Of a stretch of DNA of 64,000 bases, positions 1 through 9,581 are shown piece by piece. A program made the position numbers and the translations under genes. This DNA is from Nocardia sp. NBC_01329. Lineage in GTDB: Bacteria; Actinomycetota; Actinomycetes; Mycobacteriales; Mycobacteriaceae. The DNA is taken from assembly GCF_035956715.1 (NCBI RefSeq), contig NZ_CP108381.1:3410001-3474000 (forward strand), in the 5' to 3' direction. Position 1 is the stretch's first letter. Every line of letters begins with the position of its first letter. The notes beneath the pieces are model-generated. The model was given only the letters and a program-made list of their open reading frames with translations. It was not told the DNA's origin and searched no databases.

Positions 1-112
1 GACGGCGCGGTCCCCTGTCGACTCCGAGGGAGCGGTTGACCAGATATGAGCTGCGCGGCGCGTGCATGCGTTCGCGCACCCCAGAGCGGGACGGCAAGGT
101 AGCGCCGGTCCG

Positions 113-1165
113 ATGAGAACTGTCAAGAGGCGGCGGCTGTCGGTCGCCGTGCTGGTACCTGTCCTGATCGCGGCGCTTGCGGTGGTCTCCGTCCTCGCGC
201 TGGCACTGGGCGCGGCACATATCCCCTGGCGTGACACCGTGTGGTTCCTGTGGGCCGAACTCACCGGCGGCACCGTGACGGCCGGCGATGTGGCGAACTA
301 TCGGATCGTCGTCGACTCCCGGCTGCCCCGGGTGTTGTTGGCGGCGCTCGTCGGGGCCGGTCTCGGCGGGGTCGGGCTGCTGGTACAGGCCATGGTGCGA
401 AACGCGCTCGCCGACCCCTACGTTCTCGGAATCTCCTCAGGAGCATCGGTGGGCGCCACCGCGGTCGTACTCTTCGGAGCCTTCGGCGCGCTCGGCATCT
501 ACGCACTCTCCACCGCGGCCTTCGCCGGGGCACTCGGCGCCACGCTGCTCGTGTACCTGATGGCGCGGTCGGCCGCCGGGCTGGTACCGCTGCGGCTGGT
601 CCTCACCGGCACCGCCATCGGCTACGGCTTCTCCGCAGCGACGACGGTGCTGGTATTCCTCGCCCCGCACGGAGATGCCGCCCGCTCGGTGATGTTCTGG
701 CTGCTCGGGAGCTTGGCCGGAGCGACCTGGCAGATGGTTCCCCTGGTCGCCGCCGTGGCCGCGACCGGACTGACGGTCATCGCCGTGTATGCACGACACC
801 TCAACGCACTGTCGATGGGCGACGAGGTCGGCGCCGCACTCGGGATGAACGCCTCCCGCTTCCGGCTGTTCCTGTTCGTCGCCTCCGCCGCGATGACCGG
901 ATGCTTCGTCGCGATATGCGGGGCAATCGGCTTCGTCGGACTCGTGGTTCCCCATATCGCCAGGCTGCTGGTGGGCGCCGACCATCGGCGACTCACCATC
1001 GTGACACCGCTGCTGGGCGCGGTATTCCTGGTGACCGCGGACCTGTTGGCACGGACACTCATCCCACCGCAGGAATTACCCCTTGGCGCCATCACCGCGG
1101 CGGTGGGAGTCCCCGTATTCGTGCTGTTGATGCGACGCCGCGGCGCACTGGTGGAGCACGGCTGA
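113..1165 (+). CDS. FecCD-family metallophore ABC transporter permease
   Basis: Membrane permease of an iron-complex (FecCD/BtuC) type importer, which would form the channel for a metal-chelate across the cytoplasmic membrane. The family signature LPRVLLAALVGAGLGG is followed by the GISSGAS loop, and near the C-terminus GFVGLVVPHIARLLVG, which contacts the ATPase. About nine hydrophobic segments; 350 aa from the ATG at 113 is normal for the family. A GTG at 62 in the same frame would add 17 unconserved residues, so I prefer 113. The stop overlaps the ATG of the ATPase gene by one base (TGATG), so the two are translationally coupled. The upstream promoter lies at or beyond the window edge. The substrate cannot be read from the sequence. 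Confidence 0.93.
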   Translation: MRTVKRRRLSVAVLVPVLIAALAVVSVLALALGAAHIPWRDTVWFLWAELTGGTVTAGDVANYRIVVDSRLPRVLLAALVGAGLGGVGLLVQAMVRNALADPYVLGISSGASVGATAVVLFGAFGALGIYALSTAAFAGALGATLLVYLMARSAAGLVPLRLVLTGTAIGYGFSAATTVLVFLAPHGDAARSVMFWLLGSLAGATWQMVPLVAAVAATGLTVIAVYARHLNALSMGDEVGAALGMNASRFRLFLFVASAAMTGCFVAICGAIGFVGLVVPHIARLLVGADHRRLTIVTPLLGAVFLVTADLLARTLIPPQELPLGAITAAVGVPVFVLLMRRRGALVEHG

Positions 1166-1935
1166 TGCGCGTCGACTACGAAAGCGTCACGGTCGAGTTC
1201 GACGGCACGAGGGTCCTCGAGTCGGTGACCCTGGCTGCCGAACCGGGACAGTTCATCGGCGTCGTGGGCCCGAACGGCAGCGGTAAGTCCACCCTGTTGC
1301 GCTGCCTCTACCGGGCGCTGTCACCGGCGACGGGACGAGTCCTGGTCGACGGGACGAATATCTCGGCGATCAGCATGCGGGAGAACGCCCGTCAGGTAGC
1401 GGCGCTGACCCAGGATACGAACACCCCGTTCGATTTCACCGCCGCCGAGGTCGTGGCCACCGGACGCCTGCCACATACCGCACTGCTGCGCGGCACACAG
1501 CGACGCGACCGGGAGATCTGCTCCGCGGCGATGGAATCAGCCGATATCGGTCAGCTCGCGACGCGCGGCTTCCTATCGCTCTCCGGCGGTGAACGCCAAC
1601 GAGTCCTGATCGCGCGTGCGCTCGCCCAGCAGCCCCGAGTGCTCGTCCTGGACGAGCCGACCAATCACCTCGACGTTCATCACCAATTCAGCGTGCTGTC
1701 CGCGGCGCGAGGTCTGGGCATCACCGTGGTCGCGGCGCTACACGACCTGAACCTGGCCGCCCAGCACTGTGATCGGATCTTCGTCCTGCACAAGGGCCGG
1801 CTCGTATGTTCGGGCCACCCGAGTGAGGTGATCACCGCGGAGGTGATCACTCGTTGGTTCTCGATCGGCGGCCATATCGTGATGCACCCCAGGCTGGGCG
1901 TCCCGCAGATCATCTTCGATGAGAAGGAACAATAG
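1165..1935 (+). CDS. FecE-type ABC transporter ATP-binding protein
   Basis: Cytoplasmic ATPase that drives the FecCD-type importer. The 256-aa protein has Walker A GPNGSGKST at residues 35-43, the ABC signature LSGGERQRV near 139-147, Walker B LVLDEPTNHLD at about 160-170 and a switch histidine in ALHDLNLAA. These features are typical of the siderophore/heme/cobalamin ATPase subfamily (FepC/FecE/HmuV). It starts at the ATG overlapping the permease stop and ends directly before the binding-protein ATG at 1936, so the three genes form one operon in the order permease, ATPase, binding protein. Confidence 0.93.
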   Translation: MRVDYESVTVEFDGTRVLESVTLAAEPGQFIGVVGPNGSGKSTLLRCLYRALSPATGRVLVDGTNISAISMRENARQVAALTQDTNTPFDFTAAEVVATGRLPHTALLRGTQRRDREICSAAMESADIGQLATRGFLSLSGGERQRVLIARALAQQPRVLVLDEPTNHLDVHHQFSVLSAARGLGITVVAALHDLNLAAQHCDRIFVLHKGRLVCSGHPSEVITAEVITRWFSIGGHIVMHPRLGVPQIIFDEKEQ

Positions 1936-2946
1936 ATGAGATCATCCCGGCTGATCACGGCGATCGCTGTCGCGTGCGTACTCGGTACGACAGCGTGCGG
2001 CGCCGAGGTGCAGGAGGCCCCGAAGAACGCGAGCGGCGAGTCGGTGACGGTCACCAACTGCGGCGCTCCGCTCACCGTCGACGGCGTTCCCGAGCGCGTG
2101 GTCACCAACGACACCGGGATCACCGAGATGATGCTCGCCCTCGGCCTCGCGGATCGACTGGTCGGCTACACCAGCTATCCCGGCAAGGAACGCGATATCG
2201 CCACCTCGCCGTGGCGGGCCGATTTCGAACGCGTTCCACCGCTGGGTGACGCCTTCACCCGCGAGGTCGTCCAGGCCGCGGCCCCCGATTTCGTCTTCGC
2301 CGGCTGGAACTACGGGTTCAAGGAGTCCACGGGTCTCACCCCGGACTGGGTGCGCTCGATCGGCGCGGTGCCCTATCAGTTGACCGAGGCCTGCCGGCAA
2401 CCCGGAACGAAGCGCCGCGGGGTGATGGAACCGCTCGACGCCCTGTATACGGACCTGACCAACCTCGGCGAGATATTCGGCGTGCGCGACGAGGCGGACG
2501 AACTTATCTCCCGATACCGTGACCAGGTCGCCGCAGCCGCGGACGGCGCACCTGCCGGACAGGAACCGGCCCGCGTTTTTCTGTTCGACAGCGCGACACC
2601 GGAACCGTTCACCTCGGGCCGTACCGCCGCGCCGTCACAAATCATCCGTGAGGCCGGTGGCACCAATATCTTCGACGATCTCAACGACTCGTGGACCACG
2701 ACCTCATGGGAAGCCGCGGCACAGCGGGATCCACAGGCGATCGTGATCGTCGACTACGGCGCCGGCCCGGAGAACTCGGTGCAGGCGAAGATCGACCATT
2801 TGCGCGCACAACCACTGATGGCCGGTACGACCGCTGTCCGCGAGAACAACATCATCGCGTTGCCCTACGCCGCACTGGTCGAAAGCCCACGCAACCCACA
2901 GGCCGTCGTCACAGTCGCGGACTTCCTCCGCTCCAAAGGCTACTGA
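1936..2946 (+). CDS. Metallophore ABC transporter substrate-binding lipoprotein
   Basis: Periplasmic-binding-protein-like lipoprotein (336 aa) that should capture the substrate for the adjacent permease and ATPase. The N-terminus is a lipoprotein signal with Cys21 as lipidation site (GTTAC). A class III (FecB/BtuF) fold is suggested by VPERVVTNDTGITEMMLALG and by the paired glutamates/arginines expected at the permease interface. A TNCG motif near residue 39 and a second cysteine in LTEACRQPG may form a disulfide; the binding protein at 10632-11708 shares the NCG motif, so the two are probably paralogues with related ligands. Last gene of the operon. The ligand is unknown. Confidence 0.9.
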   Translation: MRSSRLITAIAVACVLGTTACGAEVQEAPKNASGESVTVTNCGAPLTVDGVPERVVTNDTGITEMMLALGLADRLVGYTSYPGKERDIATSPWRADFERVPPLGDAFTREVVQAAAPDFVFAGWNYGFKESTGLTPDWVRSIGAVPYQLTEACRQPGTKRRGVMEPLDALYTDLTNLGEIFGVRDEADELISRYRDQVAAAADGAPAGQEPARVFLFDSATPEPFTSGRTAAPSQIIREAGGTNIFDDLNDSWTTTSWEAAAQRDPQAIVIVDYGAGPENSVQAKIDHLRAQPLMAGTTAVRENNIIALPYAALVESPRNPQAVVTVADFLRSKGY

Positions 2947-3144
2947 GAACACCGATCGAATCCGGCCGCGGCGAGAGGGCGGACACGACCATCTCGGGTA
3001 GCCGGCCGGGAAATGCGCCACCCCTCAGCCGACGTCGCATACGAGAGCTGCCTCACTTCTGCGCGATCACGGAACCACCCACCCGGCCACGCCGACTACT
3101 GATCAGCGGCGGGCGAACGCTCGACGGACCTCCGGAGAAACGGG

Positions 3145-5094
3145 ATGGATATCGGGATGCTCTCGGCGCGGACGGTGTGGGTCGGCGCGACGGCTGTCGC
3201 GGTGACCGCGGTGGCCGGTGCCGCGATATCGGCCGGGGAGATGCCCTACGCCGCAGCCGGTACCGCGTATCCGGGACTCGTCCAGGCACTCTGCTCCACC
3301 CTGCTCCGAGCGCTCGCCATGGCGGCCGGCGCAGTCACCACCGGCGCGCTGGTGTACACCGTGTGCTGCACCGAGACCACCGACCGTGGACGTATCGGGG
3401 TGGACGGGTACGCCGGGCTGCGGATGGTCGAACGCGCCGCCACGGTGTGGGCGGTGGCGGCGGTCGCGCTGGTCCCGGTGACAGCGGCGGATATCGGCGG
3501 CTCCACAACCCTGGAGCTCTTGCGCGACGGCACTCTGGGGCCACTGCTGGACGCGAGCGAGAAACCCAAGGCGTGGGTGGTCGTCGCGGTCCTCGCCGCC
3601 GGGGTCGCACTGATCGCGCGGCTGTCGCTGTCGTGGCTCGGTGCGGCGGTGGCGCTGCTGTTCGCCGTGATCGGGGTGCTGCCACCGGTCGTCGTCGGCA
3701 ATGCGGGCGAAGGCCCCGGCCACGACTACGCCACCGGGGCGGTACTGCTGTTCCAGCCCGCGCTCTCGGTGTGCTGCGGGTTGTTGTGGTGCGCGGGTGC
3801 GCATCTGCGGCGGGGCGGCGCCTACCGGGACACCGTGATCCGCCGGGTCCGGGTCCTCACCGGTATGTGCCTGGGAATCGGCGGCCTCACCGGCGCACTG
3901 CTGATCGCGCTGCTGCTTCCGCCGGATCGGCTGGTCACCACCGGATATGGGCGTCTCGTTCTCGCGGCGGTGCTGTCGGGCACAGTCCTGACCCTGCTGG
4001 TGTGGTGGGCCGGACGGCAGCGGCAGCGAGCCGCGGCGTTGTTCACGGCGGCCGCGGCGGTGGCACTGGTGGCCGTGGCGTTGCTCGCCGCCGCGGGGGT
4101 CCGGCCGGCGCCGGCCTTCGCGGGACGCCGGTTCACCGCGCACGAGGCGTTCATCGGATTCGATATCGTGCATCCGCCGACGGCGCTGCGGCTGCTGACC
4201 TTCTGGCGTTTCGATATCGTGCTCGGCGGCGTCGCGCTGGCCGGGATCGTGCTCTACACGGTGGGGGTTCTGCGGCTACGCCGCCGTGGTGACCACTGGC
4301 CACCTTTGCGCACACTGTCGTGGGTGCTGGGCTGCCTGACGCTGCTCGTGGCGACCTCGTCGGGTATCGGGGCCTATGGGTACGCGATGTTCAGCCTGCA
4401 CATGATCACCCATATGACGTTGAACATGGTGGTACCGGTACTGCTGGTGCTCGGCGCGCCGATGACGCTGCTGTTGCGGGTGGTGCCGCCCGCCGGCCGG
4501 GGGGAACTGCGCGGGCTGCGCGAAGGGGTGCTGGCGGTTCTGCATTCCGGGCCGAGCGCTGTCCTGGCGCATCCGGGTTTCTCGATCCCCGTGTTCGTGG
4601 TGACGCTGTACGGGCTGTACTTCACCTCGCTGTTCGAGAACCTGATCAGCTATCACTGGGGGCACGTGCTGATGAACGTGCACTTCCTGATCGTCGGCTA
4701 CCTGTTCTACTGGGCGATCGTCGGTGTCGATCCCGGGCCTCGGCGACTACCGCATCTGGGCCGCCTCGGAATGCTCTTCGCGATCATGCCGTTCCACGCG
4801 TTCTTCGGGGTGGTGGTGATGTCGACGGCGACGGTGATCGGCGAGCGTTTCTACAGCAATCTGCAACTGCCATGGGGGATCGATCTGCCGGCGGATCAGC
4901 ATCAAGGGGGCGGTATCGCGTGGGTGTCCGGTGAGGTGCCGGTACTGCTCGTGGTCGGTGCGCTGCTCACCCAGTGGGTCGCCCAGGACCGGCGGACCGC
5001 CGTACGCACCGACCGCAAAGACGATACGTACGGCGATTCCGATCTGGCGGCCTACAACGCGATGCTGGCCGAACTGGCCCGCTCACGCCGGTGA
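3145..5094 (+). CDS. CopD/CtaG fusion membrane protein (Rv0102-like)
   Basis: Large polytopic membrane protein (649 aa) with an N-terminal CopD-like half (copper-resistance D) and a C-terminal Caa3_CtaG half. The CtaG half shows HMITHMTLNMVVPVLLVLGAP, HWGHVLMNVHFLIVGYLFYW and MPFHAFFGVVVMS, with many His and Met residues suited to copper handling or cytochrome oxidase assembly. ATG 3145 follows CGGAGAAACGG, a good ribosome-binding site. Length and domain order match M. tuberculosis Rv0102, and the gene is convergent with a CtpB-type ATPase exactly as Rv0102 is with ctpB (Rv0103c); here the stops overlap by 12 bases. Inferred role: copper uptake or delivery at the membrane. Confidence 0.9.
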   Translation: MDIGMLSARTVWVGATAVAVTAVAGAAISAGEMPYAAAGTAYPGLVQALCSTLLRALAMAAGAVTTGALVYTVCCTETTDRGRIGVDGYAGLRMVERAATVWAVAAVALVPVTAADIGGSTTLELLRDGTLGPLLDASEKPKAWVVVAVLAAGVALIARLSLSWLGAAVALLFAVIGVLPPVVVGNAGEGPGHDYATGAVLLFQPALSVCCGLLWCAGAHLRRGGAYRDTVIRRVRVLTGMCLGIGGLTGALLIALLLPPDRLVTTGYGRLVLAAVLSGTVLTLLVWWAGRQRQRAAALFTAAAAVALVAVALLAAAGVRPAPAFAGRRFTAHEAFIGFDIVHPPTALRLLTFWRFDIVLGGVALAGIVLYTVGVLRLRRRGDHWPPLRTLSWVLGCLTLLVATSSGIGAYGYAMFSLHMITHMTLNMVVPVLLVLGAPMTLLLRVVPPAGRGELRGLREGVLAVLHSGPSAVLAHPGFSIPVFVVTLYGLYFTSLFENLISYHWGHVLMNVHFLIVGYLFYWAIVGVDPGPRRLPHLGRLGMLFAIMPFHAFFGVVVMSTATVIGERFYSNLQLPWGIDLPADQHQGGGIAWVSGEVPVLLVVGALLTQWVAQDRRTAVRTDRKDDTYGDSDLAAYNAMLAELARSRR

Positions 5095-7344
5095 GCTCAG
5101 CCGCAGCCGGCGCAAGCGCAGACTGTTGGTGACGACGAAGAACGACGAGAAGGCCATCGCGGCACCGGCGATCAGCGGGTTGAGCCAGCCCATCGCGGCC
5201 ACCGGGATGGCGACGACGTTGTAGCCGAAGGCCCACACCAGATTCAGCCGGATGGTACGTAGCGTCGCGTGTGCCAGCTCGATGGCGTCGGGCACGGTGT
5301 CCAGATCGGCCCGGACCAGAACCATATCGGCGGCGGCGATGGCGACATCGGTCCCGGATCCGATGGCGAGCCCGAGATCGGCGGTGGCCAGCGCCGCGCC
5401 GTCGTTGATGCCGTCGCCGACCATGGCGACCCGGTGTCCCGCCGCCCGCAGTTCGGCGATCCGGGCGACCTTGTCCCGGGGAAGCAGATCGGCATGCACC
5501 TCGGACACGCCGATCTCCGCGGCGACCGACCGCGCGGCGATCGCGTTGTCACCGGTGAGCATCACGGTGCGCAGGCCGAGCCGGTGCAGCCGGGCGAGCG
5601 CGGCAGGTGCCGAATCCTTGACGGTATCGGCCACCGCGATCACCGCGACCACGGACTCGTCCACCGCCACGTATACCGCGGTGTGTCCGGCGTGCACGTG
5701 CCGGTCGAGTTCGGCGGCGAGCTCGGGAGGCGCGAGGCGGCCCTGGTCGGTCATCAGCCGGGGCCGCCCCACGAGAACTTCCCGGCCGAGCACTCGTCCC
5801 CGCGCCCCGAGGCCCGCCAGCGCCTCGAAGGTTTCGGCTTCCGGAAGCGGCCCCGCACGGCGGGCGGCCTGGGCGATCGCCTCGGCGACGGCATGTTCGG
5901 ATGCCGCCTCCAGCGCACCCGCCAGCCGCAATGCTTCCCCGTCGTCGATTCCGTGACCGGTGACGGCGACCACGCGCATCAGGCCGTGGGTGAGGGTGCC
6001 GGTCTTGTCGAACACGACCACGTCCACATCCCGGGTGGCTTCCAGCGCCTGGTGTCCCTTGATGAAGATCCCGGCCCGGGCGCCGCGGCCCGAGGCGACC
6101 ATGAGCGCGGTCGGGATGGCCAGTCCCAGCGCGCACGGGCAGGCCACCACCAGCACCGCGATGGCCGCGGCGCCGGCGCGGTCCGCCGCCCCGCCGGCCA
6201 GCAGCCATCCGGCGAATGTCGTGGCGGCGGTGAGGAAGACGACCGGGACGAACACCGCGGACACCCGGTCGGCGATACGTTGGATCCGGGCTTTGCCCTG
6301 CTGCGCCTCGTCGACCAGCCGGATCATCCCCGACAGCGCGCTATCCGGGCCGACGGCGGTGGCCTCGACGATGATCCGCCCGGTCAGCGAGACGGTACCG
6401 CCGACGACGGCGGCACCGGAGGTAACCTCCACCGGAACCGATTCGCCGGTCATGGCGCTCACGTCGAGACTGGTGGCGCCGCCCACCACGGTGCCGTCGG
6501 CGGCGAGCGTCTCACCGGGCCGGACGACGAACCGCTGGCCCGCGGCGAGTTCGCCGGTGGGCACGGTGATCTCGCGACCGTCCCGAGTGAGGACGGTAAC
6601 CTCGTGGGCGGCGAGCGCGGCCAGGGCGCGCAGCGCCGAACCGGCGGCGCGTTTGGCCCGGGCCTCGAAATAGCGTCCGGCCAGGACGAAGGTGGTGATC
6701 CCGGCGGCCACCTCGAGGTAGATCGAATCACTGGACCAGATCGCCGCCCAGACGCCCGCCGGAGTCTCGGTGCGGGCGGGCGCGAGGTACATGGTGTGCA
6801 GCGACCACAGCGTCGCGGCGAGCACCCCGACCGAGACGAGGGTGTCCATACTGGCGGCGCGATGCCGGGCGTTGACCAGGGCGCGCCGATGAAACGGTGC
6901 CGCCGCCCACAGCACCACAGGCAGCGCCAGCGCGGTGAGCAGGACCTGCCAGCCGTCGAACCGGGCACTGGGAATGAACGCGAACATCACCGACAGGTCG
7001 GCCAGCGGAAAGAACGCCAGCAGCGCGACGAACAATCGGCGCCGCAGATCGCCGACCTCCGCGTCCTCGGCGCCCGTTCCGGCGAGAGCAGGGCGGTCCG
7101 CGGCGGCCGGTTCAGCGGCGTATCCGGCGGCGGTGACCTCCACGCACAGCCGGTCCGCAGTGATCGTCGGATCGGCATCGACGGTCGCCGTAGCGGTCGC
7201 GTAGTTGACGGCCGCGGTGACACCGTCGAGTTTGTTGAGCCGGCGTTCCACGCGGGCGGCGCAGGCCGCGCAGCTCATCCCCTCGACAGTGAGGCGGACG
7301 CGGGTGGTTTGCTCGGGCGCGACGGTATCGGGTCGGACCGGCAT
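5083..7344 (-). CDS. ctpB: Cu(+)-type P1B ATPase, CtpB-like
   Basis: Copper-translocating P-type ATPase of 753 aa. Visible parts: N-terminal heavy-metal-associated domain with GMSCAAC (Cys25, Cys28); actuator motif MTGES; membrane CPC metal site in ACPCALGLAIPT; phosphorylation loop DKTGTLTHG; hinge GDGINDGAALA; and C-terminal membrane motifs YN-x4-P and MxFSS, the Cu(I) signature of subgroup P1B-1. The N-domain reads SEHAVAEA rather than SEHPLA, the variant seen in mycobacterial CtpA/CtpB. I chose ATG 7344 because it starts just before the HMA domain; the upstream in-frame stretch looks noncoding. Convergent with the CopD/CtaG gene. Export versus metalation of exported enzymes cannot be told apart from sequence. 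Confidence 0.93.
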   Translation of the reverse strand: MPVRPDTVAPEQTTRVRLTVEGMSCAACAARVERRLNKLDGVTAAVNYATATATVDADPTITADRLCVEVTAAGYAAEPAAADRPALAGTGAEDAEVGDLRRRLFVALLAFFPLADLSVMFAFIPSARFDGWQVLLTALALPVVLWAAAPFHRRALVNARHRAASMDTLVSVGVLAATLWSLHTMYLAPARTETPAGVWAAIWSSDSIYLEVAAGITTFVLAGRYFEARAKRAAGSALRALAALAAHEVTVLTRDGREITVPTGELAAGQRFVVRPGETLAADGTVVGGATSLDVSAMTGESVPVEVTSGAAVVGGTVSLTGRIIVEATAVGPDSALSGMIRLVDEAQQGKARIQRIADRVSAVFVPVVFLTAATTFAGWLLAGGAADRAGAAAIAVLVVACPCALGLAIPTALMVASGRGARAGIFIKGHQALEATRDVDVVVFDKTGTLTHGLMRVVAVTGHGIDDGEALRLAGALEAASEHAVAEAIAQAARRAGPLPEAETFEALAGLGARGRVLGREVLVGRPRLMTDQGRLAPPELAAELDRHVHAGHTAVYVAVDESVVAVIAVADTVKDSAPAALARLHRLGLRTVMLTGDNAIAARSVAAEIGVSEVHADLLPRDKVARIAELRAAGHRVAMVGDGINDGAALATADLGLAIGSGTDVAIAAADMVLVRADLDTVPDAIELAHATLRTIRLNLVWAFGYNVVAIPVAAMGWLNPLIAGAAMAFSSFFVVTNSLRLRRLRLSSPA

Positions 7345-7501
7345 CACCGCACCGTTCCACACGGTCGGCACGAGCCGGGCAACGCACGGGTGATCGATGG
7401 GTTCGGCACGGTCGAGCAGTCGGATACAGCGGCCGTCCGGTTCCCGCGGGTCGTGGTGATCCCGATGACAGTGTGCGCCGCGGTGGTGCGAGAATCGCCG
7501 C

Positions 7502-8218
7502 GTGGAATGCTCGGTGGCACGGGAATCGCTGTCCGCTCGGCTCGACGGCGAAGCCGGGCCGGTACCCGCTGCCCGGCTCGACGAACATCTCACGCAATGC
7601 CCCGACTGCCGACGATGGGAGGCGGCAGCGACCGGACTCGCACGGCAGAACCGGCTCACCCCGGTACCCCCGCTTCCCGATCTGACCGACCGCATCCTCG
7701 CGGCAGCGCCCGCGTCACGGCGGCGGTGGCCGGATATCCGTTTCCGGGTACACCGGGTGCTGCTGGCCTGCGCGGGCGCCGCGCAACTCGCCGTCGCGGC
7801 GGCGCAGCTCGGGGGCGTGGATTTCGGGATGACCGTGGCACACGGCGGACACGCGGTGGGTCCGGCGGCGCACCTGCTCAATGAGAGCACGGCCTGGACG
7901 CTGGCATCGGGTACCGGATTCCTGGTCGCCGCGTGGCGTCCGCGCGCGGCGTCGGCACTGCTGCCGGTGGTGAGTGTTTTCGTGGTGGTCCTCGGCGGTT
8001 TCGTGGTCACGGACTGGTTCCAGGACCGGGTGACCGCGCAGCGGCTGGTCTCGCATTCGCCGGTGGCGCTGGGTTCGGTGGTATTGCTGACGCTGACCGT
8101 GGCGGTGCGGCGGGACGCTGTACGGGGGCACCGCCCCGCCGATCTGGACACCGAGGTCGCGGTGTCCGGTCCGCGGCGGCCGGGCACCGGAAGCCCGGCC
8201 CGGGACTCTGCGGCCTGA
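7502..8218 (+). CDS. ZAS/zf-HC2 anti-sigma-like membrane protein
   Basis: Protein of 238 aa (GTG start) with an N-terminal zinc-binding anti-sigma-like domain: an early Cys in MECSVARESLSARLDGE, then HLTQCPDC (H-x3-C-x2-C) near residues 29-36. The rest holds about four hydrophobic segments with a His-rich loop between them (AHGGHAVGPAAHLL). It is divergent from the CtpB-like ATPase with 157 bp between the two starts, so they may share control. Such proteins normally bind an ECF sigma factor until a metal or redox signal acts; sigC lies 8.3 kb downstream and has no adjacent anti-sigma gene of its own. The partner is therefore a guess. It could also be a metal-sensing membrane protein unrelated to sigma control. 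Confidence 0.75.
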   Translation: MECSVARESLSARLDGEAGPVPAARLDEHLTQCPDCRRWEAAATGLARQNRLTPVPPLPDLTDRILAAAPASRRRWPDIRFRVHRVLLACAGAAQLAVAAAQLGGVDFGMTVAHGGHAVGPAAHLLNESTAWTLASGTGFLVAAWRPRAASALLPVVSVFVVVLGGFVVTDWFQDRVTAQRLVSHSPVALGSVVLLTLTVAVRRDAVRGHRPADLDTEVAVSGPRRPGTGSPARDSAA

Positions 8219-8275
8219 CGACACCCGGTGGGCACCTGGGAAGTGGTGGCTGTTCACCGCGCCCCGGTACCGGAC

Positions 8276-8623
8276 TCATCCGAGGGTGAGTCCGAGCAGC
8301 CCGGCCACCTCCGACGCCGAACGAGCGGGTACGGGTACCGAGTGGTCGGAGATCCAGTCGTGATCGAAACCGGCCAACTGGATATCACACCAGCGAAGGA
8401 CCGCGGCCCGGGGCGGCGGCGGGAGCTCACCGCAGGCTGCGGCCAGCTCACGCCACCGTGCCGGCGGCACCGCGGAAGCTGCGGTGGGTGCGCCCAGTAC
8501 GTCGGCAATCGCGATCGGTTCCGGCCCGACGACAACGGAGATCCGTGGTCCGCCACGGGAGCTCTCCGCCGCTGTTCGCCTGCCGCGGTTGTGTCCGCTG
8601 TACCAGTGGCCGCCAGTAGGCAT
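8276..8623 (-). CDS. Hypothetical protein, 115 aa
   Basis: I do not recognise this protein. It is soluble in appearance, with no signal peptide, membrane helix or cysteine motif. The C-terminal half (RWCDIQLAGFDHDWISDH, then SASEVAGLLGLTLG) has ordinary protein composition and codon use, which supports it being real. It lies between the ZAS membrane protein (convergent) and the second importer operon (same strand, 110 bp further downstream), so it could be a small accessory of either. ATG 8623 is the first in-frame ATG of the conserved-looking part. A longer overlapping frame on the same strand looks noncoding. Confidence 0.5.
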   Translation of the reverse strand: MPTGGHWYSGHNRGRRTAAESSRGGPRISVVVGPEPIAIADVLGAPTAASAVPPARWRELAAACGELPPPPRAAVLRWCDIQLAGFDHDWISDHSVPVPARSASEVAGLLGLTLG

Positions 8624-8732
8624 CGGAATGTCCTCAGATCGGGTCGGTACCCTCTGTCGACCGACTCACCGGACAAGTCGGACCGTGGCGCACTGTGGTT
8701 CCCGTCCGCACCGGCGAATGCTGTACCGCGGC

Positions 8733-9581
8733 TCACCGGGCGCTGGTCGAGCGCACGATATCCGCTGCGCCGGAATCGATCTCCTCCGGCAGCGCGAGCG
8801 CGACCTGCGGTCGCCCGGTGAGCGGATTCGCCGAGATCTGCGCGCGCACCCCGAAGACCTCGAGCAGCAGCCCGGGGGTCAGGGTCACCGCCGGTTCACC
8901 CGCCGCTGCTACCCGGCCGCCCGCGAGCACCACCACGTGATCGGCGTAGGCCAGTGCCTGCCCGATGTCGTGCAGGGCCAGCACGATCGTGGCGTCCAGC
9001 TCGCGCAACAACCGCAGCAGGGCGAGCTGGGCATGGATATCGAGATGATTGGTCGGCTCGTCGAGCAGGATCACCGGCGCCTGCTGCGCCAGCGCGCGGG
9101 CCAGCAGCACCCGCTGGCGCTCCCCGCCCGACAGACCGGTGAACGGCCGGTCGGCGAAAGTGTCCACGCCGACGCGGCGCATGGCCGTGAGGACGATCCC
9201 GCGGTCGCGGCGGGAGTCCAGTTGCAGATACTTCTTGTGCGGCGACCGGCCCATCGCCACGATCTCACCGACGGTGAAATCCGCTGCGGCGCCCTGGTGC
9301 TGGGTCACCACGGCACGGATCCTGGCCATTTCCCTGGCCGAGGAGCGCCACACATCGCGGCCGTCGATCAGTGCCACCCCGGACGCCGGACGGCACGCCC
9401 GATAGACGGCCCGCAGCAGTGTGGATTTGCCCGAACCGTTGGGTCCGACGAGCGCGGTCACCTGTCCGGGCGCGGCGATCAAGCCCACGTCGTCGATGAT
9501 GGTGGCGCCGTCGATATCGACGGTAAGCCCGGTCACCTCGACTCGCGCTCCCGCGCGCGCACTGTTTCCGCGGCCGTTCAC
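8733..9581 (-). CDS. FecE/HmuV-type ABC transporter ATP-binding protein
   Basis: ATPase of the second FecBCD-type importer (282 aa). Walker A GPNGSGKST at about residues 46-54, signature LSGGERQRVLLARALAQ, Walker B VILLDEPTNHLD and switch His in LALHDIGQAL are intact. The GTG start at 9581 overlaps the permease stop (GTGA), indicating translational coupling. Operon order on the minus strand is binding protein, permease, ATPase. Confidence 0.92.
   Translation of the reverse strand: MNGRGNSARAGARVEVTGLTVDIDGATIIDDVGLIAAPGQVTALVGPNGSGKSTLLRAVYRACRPASGVALIDGRDVWRSSAREMARIRAVVTQHQGAAADFTVGEIVAMGRSPHKKYLQLDSRRDRGIVLTAMRRVGVDTFADRPFTGLSGGERQRVLLARALAQQAPVILLDEPTNHLDIHAQLALLRLLRELDATIVLALHDIGQALAYADHVVVLAGGRVAAAGEPAVTLTPGLLLEVFGVRAQISANPLTGRPQVALALPEEIDSGAADIVRSTSAR

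Noticed and set aside
7345..8235. Open extension upstream of the CtpB-like ATPase on the minus strand
   Set aside because: It overlaps the ZAS membrane gene on the other strand and has no recognisable domain; the HMA domain begins right after ATG 7344.
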